The notes under the pieces: model-generated | Told to the model about the DNA's origin: nothing | The model's database searches: none | The model's input: the letters and a program-made list of their open reading frames with translations, nothing else | Translations under genes and position numbers: made by a program | Part shown: piece after piece, positions 1-8,682 of the stretch | How positions within the stretch are numbered: position 1 is the stretch's first letter | How the letters are laid out: each line of letters opens with the position of its first letter | Assembly: GCA_963820795.1 (NCBI GenBank) | Contig: CAWGBJ010000002.1 | Coordinates: 124,001 to 188,000 of the forward strand | Length of the DNA: 64,000 nucleotides | Direction of reading: 5' to 3' | Source of the DNA: Roseiarcus sp963820795 | Lineage (GTDB): Bacteria > Pseudomonadota > Alphaproteobacteria > Rhizobiales > Beijerinckiaceae

Positions 1-3000
1 TCGGCGTCAAAGGCCCGTGTCCCCTGCAACACCTGGCCGACGCTCATATGCTGGCGGACGATCGCCTCCGCCTCGCCGAAGCTCATGCCGAGCCTGATCC
101 CGAGGAGATCGGGGCCGTAGGGGCCCGTCGGCGTCGCCGACCGCTTCTCGCTCTCCCCGGCCGCCTTCTCGTAATCGCGCTCGATCGCCGCGATGTCCGC
201 TCCGCTTTCGGGTCCGAGCGTGGCGACTGCCGAATGAGTTCGCGGGTCGAGATAGCTCGCCTCGACGAATTTCGCGTTGAACGTGACGAACTCGCCTTTC
301 GCGTCGGACGGAGGGGCGGGATCAAGCTCTTTCTTGATGCTCTCAGGCAGCGAGTCCCTCACGTCCGGCAGATGGTTTGAGAACTCGACACCGGTCAGAG
401 TGAACGTGACCGTGGTCATCAGCGTGGCGCGACCTCCGAGGATTTGAGCGGCGGGGGTTGGAAGGTCATGCGACAGGCGGATGCCTAGATTGAGAGGATC
501 TGAGAAGTTGAGCGGGTCGGGGGCTGCGCGACACTCTCCGCCGAAAGGCAAAATGAAATCCATGATGCGCGAGGCGGCGCTGGCCGCTGCGCAGCGCCGC
601 CGTTCCGAGGTCGTAAGTGCTGTTTCGCGGCGCGCGCAGTCCAAGACGCTTGCGCCCACTGCCATAGCTCGATTGACGTCCTGCATCTGCGAATTGAACG
701 TGCCTCTAAAACAGGCGAGACTGCCCCAGCTCGTCGTCTTCTCGTCGTTGGCGAGTTCGATCGGGCTTGCGGCAAAGACCTGAAAGGGAAGCGGCGGCGT
801 GTTCGCCGTCGCCCACCGGGTGAAAGCCGGTCCCAGGTCGGCCGCCTCCTCGGGGCTCGGCGCGCGCTTGCCGACGACGAAGAAGCGGCGCCCGGCGTAG
901 CCGCGGGCGTTCTCGGCAAGCCACCGCCGGGCGACCAAATGCGCCTGGGCCTCGCGCGACAGCCGCTCGCCCACCGCGCTCGCCGTCAGAAGATCGATGA
1001 ACGCGGCCTCGAGCTTGATCGGACCGTTGGCGATGGGTCGCGACGCGGAGGCCGGCTCCGGCGCCGTGAAGGCCTTGGCGTCGAGGCGAGGTACATCCTC
1101 GTAGCTGCGTTCCGCCAGAATCTTCCCGTCCACGCTAACGACGGTTTTGATCGGCGTGACATTGATCGCCAGCGCCTCGCGGCCGGAATTGTCGCGGACA
1201 ATGCGCGGACGGCCAAGCCGGATCACCGACTGCGCGGTCGCGCGCCAGCCCTGGTTCTGCTCGAAAGCGGACTTAGGGATCGTGACGCCATAGTTGAGGG
1301 CGCTATTGGGCAGGACCATGAGGATCGTCGTGCGGTCGACCTCGCCGTAGCTGACGATCTGATCGCTCTGCAAGCGTTCGGAATCCATCATCGTCTGGAA
1401 AGCCTGGCCGTAGCCAGCCTGTACGCGCGCCACAGACGGGAACTCAACGCCGGCGTCTGGCGCGGCGCCGGAGCCTCCGATCGGAGCCGTGAGCACCGTG
1501 TCCGGGAGTCCGGCCGCGTAGCTCTTCGCCCAGGCGATGAAAGCTGCGCGTTCGGCGGGACTTCCCACCGGTCCGCCGCGCGGGAAGAAGGGACGGCGCG
1601 CGTCATCGGAGGGAAGCGCGGCTGAGACCCCGTTATGCTCGTAGAATTGGGCGTCGCGCGCCGCGACCGTGTCGAAGCAGCGTTTGAGCACGTCCGCCGG
1701 CGTGCGGTCGCCAAAAGCGTCGATTAGCTCGGCACATTGCGCAATGTCGTCGAACACGACTGGCGATGAGAAGCGCAGCCTGGCGGCGGGGCGGCCGGCG
1801 GCAGCGTCGTTGATGACCGGAAACTCGTACAGGACCTTCGAAAGGTCCGGCGTATAGAGCCGCAGGCTGTTGAGCTTGAGCTCAAGGCGTCGCGTCGAGG
1901 GGTCGAGCGCCGTCGCCTCGAGGTTGGCGATGATGCGGACTTCCGGACGGACAGTCGGTCCCGGCGCCAGGTTTTGCGAGCGCAACAGCTCCTGAAGCAC
2001 CTTCGGCGCCGAAGACGCGCTCACCGGCCAGAAGACTTTCGGCCACGAAAACTGGAGATCGACGACAAGGCCGCCGGGACCGAAGAGGTTCCGAAGAATC
2101 TCGGATTGCCACTGTTGGATGTATCCCCCGAATGGAAAGCCTCCTCGCGCGCTATCATACTTACCGAGCGTGGTGGTTCCGGAATAGAGGAACGGGAAGG
2201 GGGGCTTGGGTGCGACCTGGCGAATCAATGGCGCATATTCGGCCAGGAACCTCTTCTTCGAAGCCTGCCGTTCGAATTCATTGTCCCCCTTCCAGCTGAG
2301 ATCGCCGTCGCTATCGCGCCACGCGAAGTCATCTGAGCGCAGGCTGCGGATCACGTCGTCGGTCAGCAGCACTTCGGCCAGCTTGCTTGGTCTAGCCTCT
2401 ATCTCGCCCGGGATGCTCCCCGCAGCGATCAGCATGGAAAGGGCCCCAAGTTGCGAACCTCTTGTAAAAGCGGGGGCCCAAGAATGCCTTCGTACACCTT
2501 CTGCGACAATTTCATCCTCCGGGGGTCCGGAAGCATCGAACACCGGCAAGCCGTCGAGCGTGCGAATGGACCAGGGCCGAATGCCGGGCGGGGGTCTCAG
2601 CAGGGCCGCAATCCCATTGCCGGCCGAAAGGATTCCCTCATCACGCCCGGCGCCGAAACGATAGAGCTCCCGCGACAGATCGTTGTTGTATACTGACAAC
2701 TTCACGAGACGCAGATCGAGGCGCATGGTCTCCGGTTTGGCCGCAACCGCCCGCAGCACGACCACGAGGCGAACGCGCCGCGAATCGCCGTTCGAATCGC
2801 GGTCGAGACTGTCCACCATGGCCGCCGCCGTGTCTCGCTTGATCGGCCAGAACATCGTTGGCCATTCGAACGGTGTCGTTAGCGACACTCCCTCGGAATA
2901 CAGTTGTTTCAGGCCGGCGCTCAGACGTTGCGGGTCGCCGAAGTCGAAGCCCTCCCGCTTCCGGTCATAGGCCGGTCGTGAGACGTCCTCCGAATAGATG

Positions 3001-3818
3001 AACTCGAAAGGAATCTTCGGCGCGAGTGCGCGCAACCGGTCCCCATAAGCGGAAAGGAAGGCCTTGCGGTTGTCCTCGGTCCGGAACTCGTTGGCGTCCC
3101 TCAGATTTCTCAAGCGATCGTTGGGTGGGAGGAAAGTCTGGGCGAATTCCTCTGTCTGATCCTGTACGCCCTCATGCTCTTCGATGAGGTCGGGTTTCAT
3201 TCCGAGCGCGATGAGTTTGAAGAAAGCCCCTTCGTCCGTTCTGTAATCAGGGTCCTTGAAGACAGGCCGGCCATCCAAAACTCGGATGCGCAGCGGCCGC
3301 AGGCCGCCACTCGGGTGGAGAAGCTGGTCCATAGGGTAGATCGAGCCCCCGGACGACTCGGCTTGTGAGGATGCTGCGGGCGGGACTGGCGCGGCGGCGG
3401 TTGCTTCCGCGGCCTGACCACCATCGGCCTGTCTTGGAATGCCGGACGCGGCGGCGCGCAGCTCAACTGTGCGGCGTTGGATGCGGTCGATGACGCAGGC
3501 GTCGGTCTGGCGCGTCGGGTCTTGCGAGGCGGCGCCGGCGCCCGGCACGCCGCATTCTGCGGCATAAGCCTTTATCCACTCGCGTTGCTCTCGCACGAGG
3601 GGCGCCTTGCGATCGGGGGCAGTCGTTGCGTAGGTCGCGTCCCAGGCCGCCTGCAGCTCGCCAATCGCCTTCATCCCCTGGGCAGAACGGCAGATGACGA
3701 AATCAACCTTCAGGAACGCCTTGGCGCAATTGAATTCGACCGCGAGTGCGGGTCGCGCCGCAACAACGATGATCAAGGCGAAGAATGCAGCTATTCGAGA
3801 GTCCACTCCGGTGTGCAT
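1..3818 (-). CDS. Large secreted LprI/DUF1311-type modular protein, 3' end outside window
   Basis: One frame stays open without a stop from the ATG at 3818 to the left edge (1272 codons), so the C-terminus is missing. GGGAGG lies about 6 nt before the start. Residues 1-26 look like a signal peptide ending in ALA. Residues about 30-92 match the LprI/DUF1311 pattern (paired Cys, a QREW motif, then a further Cys). Two related modules follow at about 168-390 and 413-690. Both share LDGxPVF, a YxxxxR.xAPK.PF.F.YS segment, an FxWPxxFWP motif and a closing DLSxxLYxF motif. Later parts look like more diverged copies. Near the left edge is a DLLGIRLGMSFGEAEAI segment. LprI-like domains are known as lysozyme-inhibitor-like periplasmic modules; the function of the whole protein is unknown. 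Export to the periplasm or surface is inferred. Confidence 0.85.
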   Translation of the reverse strand, partial: MHTGVDSRIAAFFALIIVVAARPALAVEFNCAKAFLKVDFVICRSAQGMKAIGELQAAWDATYATTAPDRKAPLVREQREWIKAYAAECGVPGAGAASQDPTRQTDACVIDRIQRRTVELRAAASGIPRQADGGQAAEATAAAPVPPAASSQAESSGGSIYPMDQLLHPSGGLRPLRIRVLDGRPVFKDPDYRTDEGAFFKLIALGMKPDLIEEHEGVQDQTEEFAQTFLPPNDRLRNLRDANEFRTEDNRKAFLSAYGDRLRALAPKIPFEFIYSEDVSRPAYDRKREGFDFGDPQRLSAGLKQLYSEGVSLTTPFEWPTMFWPIKRDTAAAMVDSLDRDSNGDSRRVRLVVVLRAVAAKPETMRLDLRLVKLSVYNNDLSRELYRFGAGRDEGILSAGNGIAALLRPPPGIRPWSIRTLDGLPVFDASGPPEDEIVAEGVRRHSWAPAFTRGSQLGALSMLIAAGSIPGEIEARPSKLAEVLLTDDVIRSLRSDDFAWRDSDGDLSWKGDNEFERQASKKRFLAEYAPLIRQVAPKPPFPFLYSGTTTLGKYDSARGGFPFGGYIQQWQSEILRNLFGPGGLVVDLQFSWPKVFWPVSASSAPKVLQELLRSQNLAPGPTVRPEVRIIANLEATALDPSTRRLELKLNSLRLYTPDLSKVLYEFPVINDAAAGRPAARLRFSSPVVFDDIAQCAELIDAFGDRTPADVLKRCFDTVAARDAQFYEHNGVSAALPSDDARRPFFPRGGPVGSPAERAAFIAWAKSYAAGLPDTVLTAPIGGSGAAPDAGVEFPSVARVQAGYGQAFQTMMDSERLQSDQIVSYGEVDRTTILMVLPNSALNYGVTIPKSAFEQNQGWRATAQSVIRLGRPRIVRDNSGREALAINVTPIKTVVSVDGKILAERSYEDVPRLDAKAFTAPEPASASRPIANGPIKLEAAFIDLLTASAVGERLSREAQAHLVARRWLAENARGYAGRRFFVVGKRAPSPEEAADLGPAFTRWATANTPPLPFQVFAASPIELANDEKTTSWGSLACFRGTFNSQMQDVNRAMAVGASVLDCARRETALTTSERRRCAAASAASRIMDFILPFGGECRAAPDPLNFSDPLNLGIRLSHDLPTPAAQILGGRATLMTTVTFTLTGVEFSNHLPDVRDSLPESIKKELDPAPPSDAKGEFVTFNAKFVEASYLDPRTHSAVATLGPESGADIAAIERDYEKAAGESEKRSATPTGPYGPDLLGIRLGMSFGEAEAIVRQHMSVGQVLQGTRAFDA

Positions 3819-4266
3819 TCACGCCTCCCACCCGACTACTCGGCGTTCGCGCGCACCCAACACCCGCTCCGGCCGAAGCGCTCTAGACAACCCCTGCAGC
3901 CGCCCCATGCCCACGGCACGAGCGGCCCTGGTATGGCGATCTCACAAATGCGACTCAGCACGAGGGACGGGCCGTTGTCGAAGTCTCGCCTCGGGCCACG
4001 CGCGGAACATTAACTTCCGCGCTGCAGACCAACGCGTCAATCGCCCCGTTTCGCTTCGCCGTCCAATACTGCCAAAATTCGCAAGTTTATAAGTCTACAT
4101 ACCGTTTCATGGCGGTCAACGTTTGACCGCGTGGCCAGGCGGAGTTATCGCGGATCCCAACGCTCAGAGCGACCTCGGTGGCGACGCGAGCTCGGCTGCG
4201 ATTGGACAGGTTCGCCCGAGATCGGGCATGCTCGCGCGTTCATCGCTCGAGAAGGCAAAGAGGACG
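3819..4266. other. Intergenic region without a recognisable gene
   Basis: This 448-nt gap separates the divergent large secreted-protein gene and the LysE-type exporter gene. The region around 4081-4110 is comparatively AT-rich and could hold promoters. An in-frame upstream extension of the exporter frame exists from 4123 but lacks family similarity. No RNA gene or repeat was recognised. Confidence 0.5.
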
Positions 4267-4917
4267 ATGGAGATTGTCATTCCCGGCGCCGCGGCTCTCG
4301 AGCTCTTCGTCGGCGCTGCGATGGTGATGCTGGTGATCCCCGGACCGGCGGTTCTCTACATCGTCGGACGCTCCATCGAGCAGGGCCGGCGCGCCGGACT
4401 GGTCTCGGTTCTGGGGATTCACGCTGCGACCCTGGTGCATGTCTCCGCGGCGGTCGTCGGGCTGTCGGCGGTGCTGGCCTCGTCCGCGCTCGCCTTCAGC
4501 GCGGTCAAGTACGCAGGCGCGGCCTATCTCATCTGGCTGGGGCTGAAGAAGCTGCTTGGCCGCACGGAGGGCGGCGCCGGCGATGTCGTCCTGCCCCGCC
4601 ACGGACACGCGCGCCTGTTTCGCGACGGCTTCCTCGTCAATCTTCTCAACCCGAAGACGGCGATCTTCTTCCTCGCCTTCCTGCCGCAGTTCGTCGACCT
4701 CGGCCGCGGCCATGCGGCGATGCAGATCGCCTTTCTCGGGCTGACATTCATCGCGCTCGGCCTCGTCTCGGACGGGTGCTATGCGCTTCTCGCCGGCGCG
4801 GCCGGCGTCTGGTTGAAGAAGAGCCGCGCCTGGGCCGGTTTCGAACGCTATGTCAGCGGCCTCATGATGATCGGCCTCGGCATGACCGCCGCCTTCGCCG
4901 GCGCCGAGAAGAAGTAG
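4267..4917 (+). CDS. LysE/RhtB family amino-acid exporter
   Basis: A 216-aa inner-membrane protein with the LysE family layout of about six hydrophobic helices. The N-terminal helix carries the family signature of a GPA motif (VIPGPAVLY) followed by R.I..GRRAGL. The later NLLNPKTAIFFLAFLPQFV segment is the conserved second half of the family. The family exports amino acids or related metabolites with proton antiport; the substrate cannot be told here. The start at 4267 is chosen because it gives the usual length and has GAGAAGG/AGAGGA upstream; an upstream extension to 4123 lacks family similarity. It is convergent with the SRPBCC gene, 6 nt away. Confidence 0.9.
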   Translation: MEIVIPGAAALELFVGAAMVMLVIPGPAVLYIVGRSIEQGRRAGLVSVLGIHAATLVHVSAAVVGLSAVLASSALAFSAVKYAGAAYLIWLGLKKLLGRTEGGAGDVVLPRHGHARLFRDGFLVNLLNPKTAIFFLAFLPQFVDLGRGHAAMQIAFLGLTFIALGLVSDGCYALLAGAAGVWLKKSRAWAGFERYVSGLMMIGLGMTAAFAGAEKK

Positions 4918-4923
4918 CGCCGC

Positions 4924-5391
4924 TCACGCCCGGTATTCCTTCGGCGGCAGGATGACCGAGCCGGTCTCGAGCAGCGACTTCAGGTTCGACAGGATCTGCG
5001 GCCAGCCGGTGGAGACCGCCTCGATGAACTTCGAGCCTTCGCGCTCGATGGCGTGCGTCACCGTCAGCTTGACCGCTTCGTCCTTAGGTTCGATCTCCAT
5101 CGTGCAGAGCGACCAGCCCTCCGCCTTGAATTCCGGCTTGAATTGGTTTTGCCAGCGAATGGCCAGACGCTTGCCAGGCTCGAACGCGACGATTTCGCCG
5201 GCATCGGCGATGCGGCCATCGGGGAAGACGAGTTTCCACGCGCCGCCTTCCTTCCATTCCGCTTCGGGGCGGGCGCCCATCCAGTATTGCTTGGCGAATT
5301 CCGGGCTGATCAGCATCGACCACAGCCGTTCCGGCGTCGTCCTGATGTAGGTGACGTAGACAAATCTGCTTTCGGCCGGCTTCGTCATCAT
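4924..5391 (-). CDS. SRPBCC (AHSA1-like) domain protein
   Basis: 155 aa with the helix-grip START/AHSA1 pattern: an N-terminal TTPERLW helix, an EFAKQYW segment, an AEWKEGGAWKL turn, then a WP.IL..LK.LLETG C-terminal helix. The family binds hydrophobic ligands; the ligand is unknown. Its ATG overlaps the stop of the upstream ArsR gene (AAATGATG), so the two are translationally coupled. ArsR-SRPBCC pairs of this layout are common in proteobacteria. Confidence 0.9.
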   Translation of the reverse strand: MMTKPAESRFVYVTYIRTTPERLWSMLISPEFAKQYWMGARPEAEWKEGGAWKLVFPDGRIADAGEIVAFEPGKRLAIRWQNQFKPEFKAEGWSLCTMEIEPKDEAVKLTVTHAIEREGSKFIEAVSTGWPQILSNLKSLLETGSVILPPKEYRA

Positions 5392-5705
5392 TTCTCTCCT
5401 TCAAGGTCCTGCTTGAGCTTGGACAGGGCGCCAAGGCGCGGGCGTTCGAATTTTGCGATCCAGCGCTCGGCGATGGCGTTGATCGGAACCGGGTTGATGA
5501 AGTGAAGCTTCTCGCGGCCGCGGCGCTCCGAGGCGACGAGGTTCGCTTCCTCGAGAATCGCCAGATGCTTGGCGACCGCTTGCCGCGTCATCTCCAGCCC
5601 CTGACAGAGCTCGCCGAGCGTCTGCCCGTTACGGCTCTGCAGCCGGTCGAGCAGCTGGCGGCGGCTCCGGTCGGCCAGGGCGTGAAACACCGCATCGTCA
5701 TCCAT
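5388..5705 (-). CDS. ArsR-family winged-helix repressor
   Basis: 105 aa from the ATG at 5705 (protein begins MDDDAVFHALADRSRR). It has the full ArsR HTH: ALADRSRRQLLDRL, then GQTLGELCQGLEMTRQAVAKHLAILEEANLV and a beta wing GREKLHF. No metal-binding ELCV-type cysteine motif is present, so it belongs to the metal-independent group that accompanies SRPBCC proteins. An upstream in-frame ATG at 5750 would lie inside the operator repeats, so 5705 is preferred. It probably represses its own operon through the repeats at 5717-5762. Confidence 0.9.
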   Translation of the reverse strand: MDDDAVFHALADRSRRQLLDRLQSRNGQTLGELCQGLEMTRQAVAKHLAILEEANLVASERRGREKLHFINPVPINAIAERWIAKFERPRLGALSKLKQDLEGEK

Positions 5706-5716
5706 CTCGATAATAC

Positions 5717-5762
5717 GCAACCATTTAGTTCCGTATTCGCATATAGGCAACTATTTGGTTAC
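5717..5762. promoter_or_regulatory. Tandem operator-like repeats upstream of arsR
   Basis: Two 16-nt elements, GCAACCATTTAGTTCC (5717-5732) and GCAACTATTTGGTTAC (5747-5762), are related with few mismatches and lie exactly 30 bp apart, about three helical turns. Each is an imperfect inverted repeat with GYAAC/GTTRC-like half sites. They lie directly before the ArsR start, so binding by ArsR dimers for autoregulation is inferred. Confidence 0.6.
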
Positions 5763-5765
5763 ATG

Positions 5766-6650
5766 TCAAGGCCGCCGTAGCGCCCGGCGCGCTTCGTCGA
5801 GGAAGGCGCGCACGTTCGGCGCGCGCAGGCGGTTCGCCTGGTAGACGAGGTTGACCGGCCAGGGCGGCGGCTCGACGTCGCTGAGGAGATAGCTGAGCCG
5901 GCCGGCGGCGACGTGATGGTCCGTCTGGTAGCTCAGCGCTCGGGCAATGCCGATCCCCTCGATCGCGGCGTCGATCGCGGCCTCGATGCTGTCGGTCACC
6001 AGGCGCGGCTCACAGCGGACGACGGTTTCGAGCTTCGGCCCGAAGCGCCATTCGCCGTTGAGGATGAAGCCTTCGAAGGCGATGATGTCGTGGTCGCTGA
6101 GATCGGCCGGCGTCGCCGGCGCGCCGCGCGCCGCTACATAAGCGGGGCTCGCGACCAGGACGCGCCGGACTTCGGCGACGCGCGTCGCATGCAGGGAAGA
6201 ATCAGCGAGATCGCCGATGCGCACGGCGACATCGACGCCCTCCTCGACGAGACGCGTGAACCGGTCAGTCAACCCTAAACGGACGTCGAGCTCGGTATAG
6301 GCGCGCAGGAGGTGCGTGACGATCGGCAGAATGTGCATCCGGCCGAAGAGGACCGGGGCGGTCACGATCAGCAGTCCCCGCGGATCAGCCTTGTCGCCAC
6401 GGATCGAGCGCGCGGCGTCGTCCAATTCCTCGAGCACACGCCGGCAGCGCTCGAGATAGGCCGCACCCTCGGGCGTCAGCGCGACCGAGCGCGTCGTGCG
6501 GCGCAGGAGCGCGACGCCGAGCGACGTCTCGAGTTCCGCCACGCCGCGGCTCGCCGCCGTCGGCGAGACGCCGAGCGCACGCGCCGCCTCGGTGAAGCTC
6601 GCCTTGTCGGCGATGGCGACGAATACGCGCAGCCGGTCGAGCCGGTCCAT
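5766..6650 (-). CDS. LysR-family transcriptional regulator
   Basis: 294 aa. The N-terminal HTH (MDRLDRLRVFVAIADKASFTEAARALGVSPTAASR, residues 1-35) is followed by the dimer helix and a substrate-binding domain of the LTTR type (LLIVTAPVLFGR... beginning near residue 92). The ESLGVALLRRTTRSVALTPEG-like stretch is typical of the subgroup that regulates nearby efflux or reductase genes. The target is not evident. A small ORF diverges from it at 6761. Confidence 0.92.
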   Translation of the reverse strand: MDRLDRLRVFVAIADKASFTEAARALGVSPTAASRGVAELETSLGVALLRRTTRSVALTPEGAAYLERCRRVLEELDDAARSIRGDKADPRGLLIVTAPVLFGRMHILPIVTHLLRAYTELDVRLGLTDRFTRLVEEGVDVAVRIGDLADSSLHATRVAEVRRVLVASPAYVAARGAPATPADLSDHDIIAFEGFILNGEWRFGPKLETVVRCEPRLVTDSIEAAIDAAIEGIGIARALSYQTDHHVAAGRLSYLLSDVEPPPWPVNLVYQANRLRAPNVRAFLDEARRALRRP

Positions 6651-6760
6651 CGATTATCCCGGTTCTGGCAATACTGAACCGCAGGATTGGCCAATTACAT
6701 TCTTGCGGGCAAGAGCCCATATGCGGTCCGCAAGTTCATTCATCCGAAAAGGAAAAATCC

Positions 6761-6967
6761 ATGTCTTGTTCGAACATTTCCCAATGCGCCAGGTCTGGCT
6801 CTGCGCCGAGCCTTCTGCGCAGCGATCTTTGCGCGCAACTCGCGCCCCTGAACCTTTACGGCCTCGCGGGTTTCAGCGCGGCGGTGGTTGACGGTCTCAT
6901 TGCCTTGACCCGGCTGCGGATCGCGCCCCATCGCAGCGACGAAGCCCAGAGCGCCGAGAGAGCCTGA
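6761..6967 (+). CDS. Small hypothetical protein
   Basis: A 68-aa frame with an AAAAGGAAAAA purine tract just upstream of its ATG and three cysteines in the N-terminal half (CSNISQC, then DLC). It ends 16 nt before the flavin split-barrel gene, so it may be co-transcribed. No family was recognised. It may be a chance frame; only spacing and the ribosome-binding tract support it. Confidence 0.35.
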   Translation: MSCSNISQCARSGSAPSLLRSDLCAQLAPLNLYGLAGFSAAVVDGLIALTRLRIAPHRSDEAQSAERA

Positions 6968-6983
6968 GTCCAGGAAGGCAGCC

Positions 6984-7904
6984 ATGCAGGGTCCCGCCAG
7001 CGATATCGCCTTCACCTCGGCGGTGAAGGCCGTGCAGGCGCAGCGGGGATCCCGCGCGGCCTACGCCAGGCGGGAAGCGAGCGGCGGCTTTGAGACGAGG
7101 ATCACCGACGAACTCGTCGCATTCCTTGCGGACGTCGATACCGCCTATCTGGCGACCGCGAGCGCGGACGGCAGGCCGTACGCCCAGCACCGCGGCGGCC
7201 CCAGGGGCTTCATCCGCGCGGTCGGAGAACGCACGCTCGGCCTCGCCGACTATCGCGGCAATCGCCAGTACATCACCGCCGGCAATCTGTCGGAGAACGA
7301 CAGGGCGTTCCTTTTCCTGATGGACTACGCCCATCGCCGCCGGGTCAAGATCTGGGGCCGGGCGCGAATTGTCGAGGACGCGCAGATTATCACGACGCTG
7401 ATGCCGGAAGGCTATGCGGCGCGACCCGAGCAGGCGATCCTCATCGACGTCGAGGCGTGGGACGTTAACTGTCCCCAGCACATCCCGCAGAAGTTCGACG
7501 CGGCCGACGTGGCGACGGCGGTCGAAACGCTCCGCCAGCGCATTGGTTTGCTCGAGCGGGAGAACGAGGCGCTGAAAGCGGCCGCGAGAAAAGCCGATGA
7601 CGTGTCCGTCCGCTGGGACGCTGAACGGACGGAAGATCTTGTCGAAGCGGATAACGTCGAGGGGTGGGATAAGCGCCGGCGCGGAGCCAAGGGGACGGCT
7701 CTCGGCTGCCATGCCGGTCTAATGGCTTCGGACTGCCGATCGCTCTTTCATTCAGGACTGCGGTACGGCGCCTCAATTCCACCGTCCGCGGGACCCGCAT
7801 CCCGGCCCCAACAGGGGGCGGGCGCGAGTGGCGCGGCCGTCGCCGATTCCACCATACGCCATAATGCCCTAGCGCAGCCGCTCGATCAGCGCCATCGCCG
7901 CTAG
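6984..7904 (+). CDS. Pyridoxamine 5'-phosphate oxidase-like FMN-binding split-barrel protein, with odd C-terminal extension
   Basis: Residues about 1-205 match the PPOX-like split-barrel family: FLADVDTAYLATASADGRPYAQHRGGPRGF, then YRGNRQYITAGNL, a DYAHRRRVKIWGRA strand, WDVNCPQHIPQKF and a closing coiled-coil helix (LRQRIGLLERENEALK). Such proteins bind FMN or F420 and act as small oxidoreductases or flavin sensors. The family normally ends near residue 205-210. Here the frame continues about 100 low-complexity residues and overlaps the 3' end of the convergent DUF72 gene by 36 nt. This suggests loss of the stop or a frameshift near 7580-7620. Confidence 0.8.
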   Translation: MQGPASDIAFTSAVKAVQAQRGSRAAYARREASGGFETRITDELVAFLADVDTAYLATASADGRPYAQHRGGPRGFIRAVGERTLGLADYRGNRQYITAGNLSENDRAFLFLMDYAHRRRVKIWGRARIVEDAQIITTLMPEGYAARPEQAILIDVEAWDVNCPQHIPQKFDAADVATAVETLRQRIGLLERENEALKAAARKADDVSVRWDAERTEDLVEADNVEGWDKRRRGAKGTALGCHAGLMASDCRSLFHSGLRYGASIPPSAGPASRPQQGAGASGAAVADSTIRHNALAQPLDQRHRR

Positions 7905-8660
7905 CGGATTGCGCTGCTTGAATCCGCTGATGACGTAGAGAAAGACATCGCGAGGCTGGGCTTCGGCCGGCGGGGCGAGGGTTTCGAGGTCGTTGGGCTT
8001 CCCCGCGGCCCAGGCCTTGGCGCGGCTCGCCCACAGAGCAAGCGCTTCGTCGGAATAGCCGGCGGGCTCGGTTTCACTCGTCCCCATGATGCGGGCGTAG
8101 ACAAACGGCGCGCTCAGGTCTGCGATCAACGGGAACTTGCCGTCGCCGGCGGTAATGATAGCGACGCCGTGTTGGCGTGCTAGCGCGACGAAGTCGGCCG
8201 AGCGGAAGCTCGCGTGGCGCACCTCGACCGCGTGGCGGATGGCGAGGCCGTCGACCGACGCAGGCAAAAGCTTGAGGAACGCGCCGAAGTCGTCGGGGTC
8301 GAAGCGCTTGGTCGTAGCGAACTGCCAGTTGACCGGCCCGAGCTTGCCCTTGAGCTCGGTCACGCCGCTCTTGAAAAAACGCTCGATCGAAGGGGCCGCC
8401 TCGGCGAGGACGCGCCGGTTGGTGGCGAAGCGCGGCCCCTTGACGGCGAAGACGAAATCGTCCGGCGTCGCATCGCGCCACTTGATGAAGCTCTCGGGCT
8501 TCTTCGAGCCGTAATAGGTGCTGTCGATCTCGATCGAGGTGAGATGGGCGCCGGCATATTCGAGCTCGCGCGCCTGCGCCAGGCCCTTCGGATAAAAGAC
8601 GCCGCGCCAGCCTTCGTAATTCCAGCCGCCGACGCCGATCCGGATTCTCGCTTGAGGCAA
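7869..8660 (-). CDS. DUF72 (YecE-like) protein
   Basis: 263 aa. The start RIGVGGWNYEGWRGVFYP and the EIDSTYYG, FVFAVKGPR, GPVNWQF, VEVRHASF and VYARIMG segments are DUF72 hallmarks; it has a TIM-barrel-like fold of unknown biochemical role. It lies 22 nt downstream of the YbaK-like gene in the same direction, probably in the vapBC operon. Its 3' end overlaps the C-terminal extension of the convergent split-barrel gene. Confidence 0.9.
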   Translation of the reverse strand: MPQARIRIGVGGWNYEGWRGVFYPKGLAQARELEYAGAHLTSIEIDSTYYGSKKPESFIKWRDATPDDFVFAVKGPRFATNRRVLAEAAPSIERFFKSGVTELKGKLGPVNWQFATTKRFDPDDFGAFLKLLPASVDGLAIRHAVEVRHASFRSADFVALARQHGVAIITAGDGKFPLIADLSAPFVYARIMGTSETEPAGYSDEALALWASRAKAWAAGKPNDLETLAPPAEAQPRDVFLYVISGFKQRNPLAAMALIERLR

Positions 8661-8682
8661 TGCTCCCTCCTCGAGACCGCTT

